A stretch of DNA of 6,050 nt from NCBI GenBank assembly GCA_041685075.1, contig JAWLGN010000322.1:1-6050 (forward strand), given 5' to 3'. Every line of letters starts with the position of its first letter. The first letter of the stretch is position 1. The notes below the pieces were generated by a model. The model did not search any database and was not told the origin of the DNA. It was given only the letters and a program-made list of their open reading frames with translations. Below, piece after piece: positions 1 to 6,050 of this stretch. This DNA comes from JAMCRM01 sp041685075 (GTDB lineage Bacteria > Acidobacteriota > Terriglobia > Bryobacterales > Bryobacteraceae). The position numbers and the translations under genes were made by a program.

Positions 1-2294
1 CGGGGGCCGCCGATCAGTTTGTTTTCGTCAAGGGCGGGCTGTTGAATTCGAACGATGCCGCCACCCGGGTGGACGATTTCGAGATGCTCGCCCACCCGCT
101 CACCAACGCGGAGTACAAGCTCTTTGTGGACGCCACCGGCCACGCGGCGCCGCAGCACTGGGAAGGCGGGCGCATTCCCGCGGGCTGGGAGAACCACCCC
201 GTGATCTTCGTCAACCGCTACGATGCCGCCGCGTACCTGGAGTGGCGCAGCCGGAAGGAGGGGCGCATCTACCGGCTGCCCACGGTGGCGGAGTTCGAGT
301 ACGCCGCGCGCGCGGGGCGGCCGGGAGTGAAGTATCCCTGGGGTAATGAGCCGCCGGCGGGCAGGGCCAACTTCGACGCCGCGGGCGACCGCGTGTTCAA
401 CCAATGGCGCCGGTACCTGGAGCCGGTCGGGCGCTACGCGGCCAATCCGTATGGCCTCCACGATATGGCAGGCAACGTGTGGCAGATGGTGGACAGCTAC
501 CCGGACCCGGCGATTGCGCGCTGGAAGTATCGCATTGAGAATCCCGTATCGCTGGAGAACGGGGTGGCGGGCGGCTCGTGGGCGCGCACCGAGTCCTACC
601 TGCGGTGCGGCACGCGGGGCGGCCTCTCGGCGGCCATCCGGCATCCCGATGTGGGCTTCCGCCCCGTGCGGCAGCCCGCCGGCCAGCGCGGCTTCGATCG
701 GCAGCCGCGGCGCCTGGTGGCGGCTAACGCGGGGGGCGGCGCCGTCCACCTGGGCTGGCAGTTGTTGCCGGACGATGCGCCGGGCGCGGCTTTCCACGTC
801 TACCGCGCCAGGCGCCGCGACGTGGCGGGCGAGCGCATTACGAAAGAGCCGGTCACCGCGACCACCGATTTCATCGACCGTTCACCGGGCAAGGGCCGCC
901 GCTACTACCGCGTGCGGCCGGTGGAGGGCGGCACGGAGGGCGCGCCTTCGGAGTGGGTTGGAATCGAGTCTTCCGATACGCGCAGCAACGTCGTCGCGGT
1001 CTTCGATCCGGTAATCAAGCAGGGCGGCCTGGTGCCGGTCTTCGGCGACCTCGATGGCGACGGCCGCCTGGACGCAGTGATGCGCCTGGATAACGGAATT
1101 CACGAGATGTCCCGCGACCCCGGGCTGCCGGTGGAGTTGGAGGCGTTCAGCGCCGACGGCCGCAGCCTCTGGCGCCGCGCGCTGGTCTGGCACGACCACT
1201 GCTTCGGCAACGCCAACAACGTGCCGGTGCTGATCTACGACATGGACGGGGACGGCAAGGGCGAGGTGGTGGCGCAGGTCCAGGAGGACGACACGCTCTA
1301 CCTCGCCATTCTCGACGGCATGACCGGCCGGGTGCTGCGCAAAACGCCCTGGACGCCCATGGCGACGGACTTCTCCCGCTCCTCCACCCGGGTGCACATG
1401 TCGGTTGCGTATCTCGATGGGAAGAACCCCGCCATCGTCACCCAGACGGGTCTCTACGACAACGAGATCTACGACGCCTACGACGCTCAACTGAACAAGC
1501 TCTGGCAGTACCGCAGTTTCGGGGAGACCAGCGGCAGCGGCTCGCACCACGTGGATATCGCGGACGTGGACGGCGACGGGCGCGACGAGGTCTTCAACGG
1601 CACCACGCTGCTCAACCCCGATGGCACAGTGCGCTGGTCGATTTACCGGCTGCACCCGGACATCGTGGCGGTGAAGCGCTTTCTCCCCGGCACCAGGGAC
1701 CGGCAGGTGTACTTCGCGGTGGAGAGTTCCACGCACGCCGGGGCTTACCTGGTGGATGCCAAGAGCGGCAAGGTGATCTGGAAGGTGAACCGCGAGGACG
1801 ATCCGCGCTGGACGCACGCGCACACCGGGTGGGCATCGGACATCTGGGAGGGCTCGCCGGGCATCGAGATGCTGACCAACCGCGACGGGCACCTGAGCCG
1901 GGACCTGGTGCTGTTCAGCGCCACGGGCAAGATCCTCATGAATCCGTTTCCGCGGGGCTGGCGGCCGGTGAACTGGACCGGCGGGGCCACGCGCGAGCTG
2001 ATGAGCGGCGACGGCGCTACGGTTGGGCGATTCAACGGGAAGGAGGTCGTGCCGCTGCCGGGCGTTCGTCCCAACCAGGCCGGCAAGGGGGGCTGCAACA
2101 TGGTGGCGGACCTGGTTGGCGACTACCGCGACGAGATGGTCTGCCGGGTGGACGGCAAGGTGCTGGTGCTTTCGAACATCGAGCCGGCGGCGGGCCGCGA
2201 GGTCACCCGCACCTCGAGCCGCCAGTATCGCCTGTGGCTGGCCCGCAACATGGGCGCCAGTTATGCTTCGTACTTCGAGTGGGAGCCGGACTAG
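1..2294 (+). CDS. SUMF1 (FGE-sulfatase) domain fused to a PL11-like rhamnogalacturonan lyase module, 5'-truncated
   Basis: The reading frame is open from the left edge (first full codon at nt 3), so the true start and any signal peptide lie outside; an in-frame TTG at 42 is internal, because the residues before it (FVFVKGG) resemble the usual opening of an SUMF1 domain. About 763 residues are visible. Residues 1-225 are SUMF1-like: TNAEYKLFVDATGH, YRLPTVAEFEYAARAG, AGNVWQMVDSYPD, GGSW and a closing GFRPVR. Residues about 237-322 resemble the N-terminal beta domain of PL11 lyases (LGWQLLPDD, FHVYRA, then a Tyr-rich strand). Residues about 328-763 look like the beta-propeller, with three Asp-rich calcium-type loops, DLDGDG (349), DMDGDG (413) and DVDGDG (521), and the PL11-like stretch HMSVAYLDGKNPAIV. 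The family cleaves rhamnogalacturonan I outside the cytoplasm. Catalysis by this protein is inferred. The FGE cysteine pair is absent, so the SUMF1 part is probably a binding or structural module. Confidence 0.8.
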   Translation, partial: GAADQFVFVKGGLLNSNDAATRVDDFEMLAHPLTNAEYKLFVDATGHAAPQHWEGGRIPAGWENHPVIFVNRYDAAAYLEWRSRKEGRIYRLPTVAEFEYAARAGRPGVKYPWGNEPPAGRANFDAAGDRVFNQWRRYLEPVGRYAANPYGLHDMAGNVWQMVDSYPDPAIARWKYRIENPVSLENGVAGGSWARTESYLRCGTRGGLSAAIRHPDVGFRPVRQPAGQRGFDRQPRRLVAANAGGGAVHLGWQLLPDDAPGAAFHVYRARRRDVAGERITKEPVTATTDFIDRSPGKGRRYYRVRPVEGGTEGAPSEWVGIESSDTRSNVVAVFDPVIKQGGLVPVFGDLDGDGRLDAVMRLDNGIHEMSRDPGLPVELEAFSADGRSLWRRALVWHDHCFGNANNVPVLIYDMDGDGKGEVVAQVQEDDTLYLAILDGMTGRVLRKTPWTPMATDFSRSSTRVHMSVAYLDGKNPAIVTQTGLYDNEIYDAYDAQLNKLWQYRSFGETSGSGSHHVDIADVDGDGRDEVFNGTTLLNPDGTVRWSIYRLHPDIVAVKRFLPGTRDRQVYFAVESSTHAGAYLVDAKSGKVIWKVNREDDPRWTHAHTGWASDIWEGSPGIEMLTNRDGHLSRDLVLFSATGKILMNPFPRGWRPVNWTGGATRELMSGDGATVGRFNGKEVVPLPGVRPNQAGKGGCNMVADLVGDYRDEMVCRVDGKVLVLSNIEPAAGREVTRTSSRQYRLWLARNMGASYASYFEWEPD

Positions 2295-2328
2295 CGCATC
2301 CGGGTGCGGGTGATGTGATGATGGGAGC

Positions 2329-2760
2329 ATGCCGGAGCGATCGGCGTCGGGCCACGACATCACCCCTATCAGCGCAACGGAGCGCGAGCGGCTGGCCGCG
2401 GGATTGAACGAGGAGGAGCGGCGCGTGCTGCTCGATCACGGCACCGAGCCGCCCTTCTGCGGCGGGCTGCTGCACGAGAAAGGCGAAGGCGTCTTCGCGT
2501 GCCGGCTGTGCGGGCTGCCGCTGTTCCGTTCCACGGCGAAGTTCGAGTCCGGCACCGGCTGGCCGAGCTTCCATGAGCCGTTCGACCCCGACCACATCCG
2601 CCAGCTCCGCGATACCAGCTACGGGATGGAGCGAGTGGAGATCCGCTGCCGGCGCTGCGACGCGCACCTGGGACACGTCTTCCCGGACGGGCCGCCGCCC
2701 ACGGGCCTGCGCTACTGCCTCAATTCCGTGGCCATGGCCTTTGTGGCGGGCAGACTGTAG
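2329..2760 (+). CDS. msrB: Peptide-methionine (R)-S-oxide reductase MsrB (zinc type)
   Basis: The 143-residue protein reduces the R epimer of methionine sulfoxide in oxidised proteins, normally using thioredoxin; no signal peptide is visible, so it should be cytoplasmic. The family signature is complete. The zinc cysteines are C58/C61 (ACRLCG) and C107/C110 (IRCRRCD), substrate-site residues lie in GTGWPSF (75-81) and HLGHVFPDGP (113-122), and the catalytic cysteine is C130 in RYCLNS. The usual recycling cysteine (GCGWPSF) is Thr76; C44 in PPFCGG is the likely replacement. Length is normal for a single-domain MsrB. ATG 2329 is the first start after an in-frame TGA at 2317. Its only purine-rich candidate SD (GGGAG, 2323-2327) lies one base from the ATG, too close to be ideal, so initiation may depend on the lyase gene that stops 34 nt upstream. 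The 3' end overlaps the convergent gene by 49 nt. Confidence 0.96.
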   Translation: MPERSASGHDITPISATERERLAAGLNEEERRVLLDHGTEPPFCGGLLHEKGEGVFACRLCGLPLFRSTAKFESGTGWPSFHEPFDPDHIRQLRDTSYGMERVEIRCRRCDAHLGHVFPDGPPPTGLRYCLNSVAMAFVAGRL

Positions 2761-3659
2761 ACGGGCCAGCGGAGCAGCTTTTCGAGTTCGGCTTCCGGCA
2801 CGCTGAGGGAGAGCCGCACGGTGCGCTCTTCGCTGCTGACGTCGAGGTCTTTCAACAACACGGCGCCGGGCAGGGGCTGGGACGCGGAGGCCATGATGTC
2901 CGCGAGAATGCGCAGGGCGCCGGCCAGCGCGGCGGCATCCTCTCCGCTGGCGGCCAGGGCTTCGGCGGTGAGATCCACGGAGCTGCCGAACTTCACCCCG
3001 GCGGTGGTTTCCTGAACGCCCTCCAGCAGGCCGCCGCCGAGGAGGTCGCGAAAGGGCTTCACGGGGATGCCCGCGCCGGCCGCCGCGGGCGGCACCAGCG
3101 AAACCATCCAGGCGTGCTGCGCGGCGCTTAGCCCCGCGATGCGATCGGCCAGCGCGGGTTCGAGCGGCGTGGGGGCCTGGCGACGGCCGATGGCCGCCCG
3201 TACTTCCTCCCGCCGCCCCACGACCGCTACCGTGGGGCTCAGTACGGCGAGCACCGCGCCCTGGGGGCCGCCGTCGAAGATGGGGACGCCCTTGTGGAAC
3301 TCCGCGCGGCTGTTCTTGCTTGCCGCCGCGGCGATGCGCTGCGCGTCGAAACTACCGCGCACCAGCAGCAGCCCCGGCGTGGGCGCAGGCTCGGGCTGCC
3401 CGGTGGAGGCAAAGAGCACTTCGTGCAAGTCGCGGCGCCAGTCGAAGCCGGCTTCACCGGCAAATCCACCCAGCGACGGCTCGTTCGCCGCCAGGCGTGC
3501 CAGCACGTACCGGCCGAAAGGCGTGGTCTTGATCTGCTCCAGGTTGAAGCCCGCCATCACCTTGGCGCCGGGCATCACCAGGCCGGTAAGCTGCGGATCG
3601 GCCGCCGGCAGAAGCGGACATGCGATCACCGCCAGCGCGGCCAGCGCGCGATAACGCAT
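2712..3659 (-). CDS. Exported protein of unknown function
   Basis: I do not recognise the 315-residue family. The N-terminus has a basic MRYR followed by a hydrophobic stretch (residues 5-19) and then ADP, which reads as a secretion signal. V11-I12-A13-C14 also fits a lipobox, but it would leave an unusually short 13-residue leader, so ordinary signal peptidase cleavage near residue 20 is as likely. The mature part has no transmembrane segment, no cysteine and no obvious catalytic motif. It is rich in Ala, Gly, Leu and Pro, with a conserved-looking opening (VMAGFNLEQIKTTPFGRYVL, 34-53) and alternating strand-like and helical segments. A periplasmic or surface location is inferred. The ATG at 3659 is supported by a strong Shine-Dalgarno sequence. 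It lies 45 nt after ribBA on the same strand, so the two are probably co-transcribed. The last 16 codons and stop run antisense through the end of msrB. Confidence 0.8.
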   Translation of the reverse strand: MRYRALAALAVIACPLLPAADPQLTGLVMPGAKVMAGFNLEQIKTTPFGRYVLARLAANEPSLGGFAGEAGFDWRRDLHEVLFASTGQPEPAPTPGLLLVRGSFDAQRIAAAASKNSRAEFHKGVPIFDGGPQGAVLAVLSPTVAVVGRREEVRAAIGRRQAPTPLEPALADRIAGLSAAQHAWMVSLVPPAAAGAGIPVKPFRDLLGGGLLEGVQETTAGVKFGSSVDLTAEALAASGEDAAALAGALRILADIMASASQPLPGAVLLKDLDVSSEERTVRLSLSVPEAELEKLLRWPVYSLPATKAMATELRQ

Positions 3660-3665
3660 CGTGAA

Positions 3666-3673
3666 CTCCTCCC
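3666..3673 (-). promoter_or_regulatory. Strong ribosome binding site for the exported protein
   Basis: On the minus strand GGGAGGAG sits 6 nt before the ATG at 3659, inside a longer purine run (GAGAGAGGGAGGAG). This fixes the start of the downstream gene and contrasts with msrB and ribBA, neither of which has a well-placed Shine-Dalgarno sequence. Confidence 0.85.
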
Positions 3674-3704
3674 TCTCTCGGAGATGCCGCCGGCACCCGC
3701 CCGG

Positions 3705-4850
3705 TTAGCTGCTTTTTTCGACCGGCACGGGCACCTGTCCGACGATCTCGATGCCGAACCCCTCCAGCGCAACGATTTTGCGCGGGTGATTGGTCAGCAG
3801 CCGGATGGTATGCAATCCGAGGTCCGAGAGGATCTGGGCGCCGATGCCGTGTTCGTACTGTAACTGCCGGCGCCCGGCAAGGCCGGAGTAGTGCATGAAG
3901 TCGCGGGAGTGGGAGAGGATGCGGTCCGGGCCGCAGGGGTCGGGCTGAACGCGGTAGCCCGTACCGGTGTGGTGCAGGTAGACCAGCACCCCCAACTCTT
4001 CCTCGGCGATGCGGCGCAGGGCGCCGCGCACCAGGTGAGCGCAATCGCACTGCGTGGAACCGAAGACGTCGCCCAGGGCGCAGCGGGCGTGCATGCGAAC
4101 CAGCACCGATTCCTTGCCGGCCAGTTCACCCCGCACCAGGGCGAGGTGCACTTCGGGGTCGCTGTCGCTGGCATAGGCCACGGTGCGGAATGTGCCGTAC
4201 TCGGTTTCGATGCAGCCCTCGGCGGCACGGCGGATACAGCGCTCGTGCTGCATGCGGTAGCGGATCAGGTCGGCCACCGAAACCATCTTCAGCCCGTGGA
4301 GGGCGCAGAACTCGCGCAATTCGGGCACCCGCGCCATGGTGCCGTCCTGATTCATGATTTCGCAGATCACGGCGGAGGGATGGAGTCCCGCCAGGCGCGA
4401 GAGGTCCACCCCGGCTTCGGTCTGCCCGGCACGCACCAGCACGCCGCCGTCGCGGGCGCGCAGGGGGAAAACGTGGCCGGGGCGCGCCAGGTCGGAGGGC
4501 TTGCAGGCCGGGTCGATGGCTTTCAGGATGGTGCGGGCGCGATCGGCGGCGGAGATGCCGGTGGTGACGCCCTCGCGCGCGTCGACGGATTCACAAAAGG
4601 CGGTGCCGAAATTGGAGGTGTTGCGCGCCGACATGAGGGGCAGTTGGAGGGCGTCGCAGCGTTCCGCCGTGAGGCTCAGGCAGATGAGGCCGCGGCCGTA
4701 GGTGGCCATGAAATTGATGGCTTCCGGGGTGACCTTTTCCGCGGCGATGGTGAGGTCCCCTTCGTTTTCCCGGTCTTCGTCGTCGACCACCACGAGCATC
4801 CGTCCGGCGCGGATTTCCTCGATGGCTTCAGGAATGGATGCGAAGGGCAT
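3705..4850 (-). CDS. ribBA: RibBA-type protein: 3,4-dihydroxy-2-butanone 4-phosphate synthase with a degenerate GTP cyclohydrolase II domain
   Basis: The 381-residue protein has the two-domain RibBA layout of cytoplasmic riboflavin biosynthesis. The RibB domain (about 1-205) turns ribulose 5-phosphate into dihydroxybutanone phosphate plus formate. It shows DDEDRENEGD (23-32), INFMATYGRGLIC (45-57), RPGHVFPL (123-130) and EIMNQDGTMARVPEL (164-178). The GHTEA motif reads GQTEA, placing Gln143 where a metal-binding His is usual. The RibA half (about 215-375) keeps the zinc-type cysteines C257, C268 and C270 (GSTQCDC) and a recognisable C-terminus (GIGAQILSDLG, RLLTNHPRKI). However, the catalytic RQEGRGIGL motif reads HHTGTGYRV (293-301), and the Asp and Arg just before GIGAQIL are Leu330 and Tyr332. 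It is therefore probably a RibB enzyme with an inactive RibA-like domain, so the name ribB may suit it better. ATG 4850 is the only start codon after the in-frame upstream stop and matches family N-termini. Confidence 0.93.
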   Translation of the reverse strand: MPFASIPEAIEEIRAGRMLVVVDDEDRENEGDLTIAAEKVTPEAINFMATYGRGLICLSLTAERCDALQLPLMSARNTSNFGTAFCESVDAREGVTTGISAADRARTILKAIDPACKPSDLARPGHVFPLRARDGGVLVRAGQTEAGVDLSRLAGLHPSAVICEIMNQDGTMARVPELREFCALHGLKMVSVADLIRYRMQHERCIRRAAEGCIETEYGTFRTVAYASDSDPEVHLALVRGELAGKESVLVRMHARCALGDVFGSTQCDCAHLVRGALRRIAEEELGVLVYLHHTGTGYRVQPDPCGPDRILSHSRDFMHYSGLAGRRQLQYEHGIGAQILSDLGLHTIRLLTNHPRKIVALEGFGIEIVGQVPVPVEKSS

Positions 4851-4859
4851 ATATGCACA

Positions 4860-4887
4860 ATTATAGCGGGGTGCACCTCGCGGTCAG
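4860..4887 (-). promoter_or_regulatory. ribBA: Putative sigma70-type promoter of ribBA giving a leaderless or near-leaderless transcript
   Basis: On the minus strand a perfect TATAAT occupies 4865-4860. A CTGACC hexamer at 4887-4882 matches four of six -35 positions, with a 16-nt spacer. The -10 element ends only 9 nt before the ribBA ATG, so a start site 6-8 nt downstream would leave a 5' UTR of about 1-3 nt. No Shine-Dalgarno sequence lies at normal distance: the nearest candidate, CGAGGTG, is over 20 nt upstream, inside the spacer between the two hexamers. The AT-rich patch stands out in an otherwise very GC-rich window. This is pattern matching only. Confidence 0.5.
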
Positions 4888-4899
4888 GGTGCAGCGGGG

Positions 4900-6050
4900 C
4901 TACTCGCATCGCAGCGCCGCGGCCGGGTCGGTCCGGGCGGCGCGGCGAGCCGGTCCCAGGCAGGCGGCGGCCCCGGCGGCCAGCAGCAGCACCACCACGA
5001 GCGCGAGGGTGGCCGGATCCCCGGCTTCCACTTCGAACAGCATGCCGGCCAGCAGGCGCTCACCGGCCAGTGCGGCGGCCACTCCCACCGCCAGCCCCGC
5101 CGCCACCGGCGCCATGCCCTCCCGGAAGGCGAGGCGGTAGAGGTCGGAGGCGCGCGCACCCAGGGCCGCCCGGATCCCCAGCTCCGTGCTTCGCCGCGCG
5201 ACCGCGTAGGAGACCACGCCGTAGACGCCCAGGGCGGTGAGCAGCAGCGCGGTGGAGGCGAAGGCCAGGGCGAGGCCCATTTGAAAGCGGCGCTCGGCCA
5301 CCGTGCTCGAGACGACCTCGTTCATGGTGCGCACCCTGGCCGCCGGGATGGCGGCATCGGTGTCGCGCAAGGCCGCGCGCATGGTGGCGGCGAGCGGGTG
5401 GGCGCCCTGGCCGCGGGCCACGAGAATGGCGCGCACCGGCGGGAAATCCCAATGGGGCCGGTACATCATGAGCGCTGGAGGCTCGTGGATCTCCGACCGC
5501 ACATCCCCTGTGATCCCGACGATCTGGAAGGCATCGCCCGGAAGTCCGCGGCCGACGGTGCGGCCCAGGGCGTTCTGCCCAGGGAAGAGGCGGCGGGCCA
5601 TGGCCTGGGAGAGGATGGTCACCTGCCGGCCCTGGTCACCCGGGGCGAAGTTGCGGCCGGCGAGGAGCGGGACGCCCATGGCGGTGAAGTAGTCGCCGGC
5701 GATGAAGCGCACATTGGCGCGGAGAGCTTCGGCCTGGCCGGGCGCCTTGATCAGGTCGATCCAGGTCTCGCCTTGCAGCGGCAGGGCGGTGACTAACCCG
5801 GCTGCGCGGATGCCGGGGCGGGTCGAGAGGTCGGCCAGCAGGCGGTTGTAGAAGGCGCTCCTGGCCGCGTTGTCGCGGTAGGCGGCGCCGGCGAGTTTGA
5901 TCTCCGCCACCGTCACCCCGGAGCCCTGGAAGCCCTTATCCACCTGCATCAGCTTCACGAAACTGTGGAGCAGCAGGCCGGCGAGCACGAGCAGGGCGGC
6001 GCTGAGCCCCGCCTGGGCGGCCACCAGGGTACGGCGCAGGCGCGCTCCCC
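4900..6050 (-). CDS. MacB/FtsX-family ABC transporter permease, N-terminus outside the window
   Basis: The frame is open to the right edge; the GTG at 6024 is internal, since the preceding codons read ARLRRTL, the usual lead-in to a permease helix. Numbering from that GTG, residues 4-22 are a transmembrane helix. Residues about 25-240 form a MacB-type periplasmic core domain (VRFIAGDYFTAMGVPLLAGR, LGRTVGRGL, FQIVGITGDVR). Three further helices lie at about 250-275, 303-322 and 338-357, with the FtsX signature ELGIRAALGA at 281-290 and a typical ending PARRAARTDPAAALRCE. Because the first visible helix directly follows a cytoplasmic RRTL stretch, this is most likely the second half of a duplicated permease of the acidobacterial type (about 800 residues), but the first half is not visible. 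Such proteins work with a separate ATPase in export or lipoprotein and peptide handling; the substrate cannot be told. The stop at 4900 lies 49 nt before ribBA on the same strand. Confidence 0.9.
   Translation of the reverse strand, partial: GARLRRTLVAAQAGLSAALLVLAGLLLHSFVKLMQVDKGFQGSGVTVAEIKLAGAAYRDNAARSAFYNRLLADLSTRPGIRAAGLVTALPLQGETWIDLIKAPGQAEALRANVRFIAGDYFTAMGVPLLAGRNFAPGDQGRQVTILSQAMARRLFPGQNALGRTVGRGLPGDAFQIVGITGDVRSEIHEPPALMMYRPHWDFPPVRAILVARGQGAHPLAATMRAALRDTDAAIPAARVRTMNEVVSSTVAERRFQMGLALAFASTALLLTALGVYGVVSYAVARRSTELGIRAALGARASDLYRLAFREGMAPVAAGLAVGVAAALAGERLLAGMLFEVEAGDPATLALVVVLLLAAGAAACLGPARRAARTDPAAALRCE

Noticed and set aside
42..44. TTG as the true start of the lyase gene
   Set aside because: The frame is open to the window edge and the upstream residues continue the SUMF1 domain opening; no Shine-Dalgarno precedes the TTG.
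882..2363. 493-codon open frame on the minus strand opposite the lyase gene
   Set aside because: It is a high-GC antisense shadow of the lyase frame. Its His/Val/Arg-rich composition has no domain motifs, while the plus-strand frame carries clear family signatures.
2755..2790. Possible intrinsic terminator between msrB and the convergent gene
   Set aside because: GGGCAGAC and GACGGGCC look related but are not inverted complements, and no T run follows on either strand.
3713..3718. A6 run on the minus strand near the end of ribBA as a programmed frameshift site
   Set aside because: The run is read as GAA AAA AGC, so the heptamer phase does not fit a -1 slippery site, and it lies five codons before the stop.
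3891..5240. 449-codon open frame on the plus strand opposite ribBA and the permease
   Set aside because: It spans the end of one well-supported gene and the start of another on the opposite strand and ends in Pro/Arg low-complexity sequence, so it is a shadow.
1..6050. Defence system, mobile element or prophage signatures
   Set aside because: No transposase, integrase, nuclease, toxin-antitoxin, repeat array or tRNA-linked site was seen on either strand; composition looks uniform apart from the short AT-rich patch before ribBA.

Overview
This is a GC-rich bacterial chromosomal window, densely coding and with third codon positions dominated by G and C. It holds five protein-coding genes. Two are cut by the window edges. 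I see no RNA genes, CRISPR arrays, insertion sequences or integration signatures. The combination of a MacB/FtsX-type permease without a visible ATPase gene, a rhamnogalacturonan-lyase-like protein fused to a SUMF1 domain, and a secreted alanine-rich protein of unknown family suggests a polysaccharide-using member of the Acidobacteriota (Bryobacterales/Solibacter type). That assignment is inference from gene content and not a phylogenetic result.

Layout: nt 1-2294 (+) is the 3' part of a large protein with an FGE-sulfatase/SUMF1 domain followed by a PL11-like rhamnogalacturonan lyase module (beta domain plus Ca-loop beta-propeller). After a 34-nt gap, nt 2329-2760 (+) is msrB, a zinc-type methionine-(R)-sulfoxide reductase with a relocated recycling cysteine. 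Its 3' end overlaps by 49 nt, tail to tail, with a minus-strand gene (2712-3659) for an exported protein of unknown function. Upstream of that on the minus strand is a RibBA-type riboflavin biosynthesis gene (3705-4850), whose GTP cyclohydrolase II half has lost its catalytic motifs. Then comes the C-terminal part of an ABC-type permease (4900-6050), which runs off the right edge.

The three minus-strand genes are closely spaced (49 and 45 nt gaps) and could be co-transcribed. The short gap before ribBA also carries a good promoter-like sequence that would give a leaderless or nearly leaderless ribBA transcript. The genes do not form an obvious single pathway: pectin-type polysaccharide breakdown, methionine repair, flavin synthesis and membrane transport look like ordinary neighbours. 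No gap exceeds 49 nt, so there is no unexplained non-coding stretch. I found no new multi-gene system. The points worth attention lie inside individual proteins: the SUMF1-lyase fusion with lost FGE cysteines, the degenerate RibA domain, the His-to-Gln change in the RibB metal site, and the MsrB cysteine arrangement.
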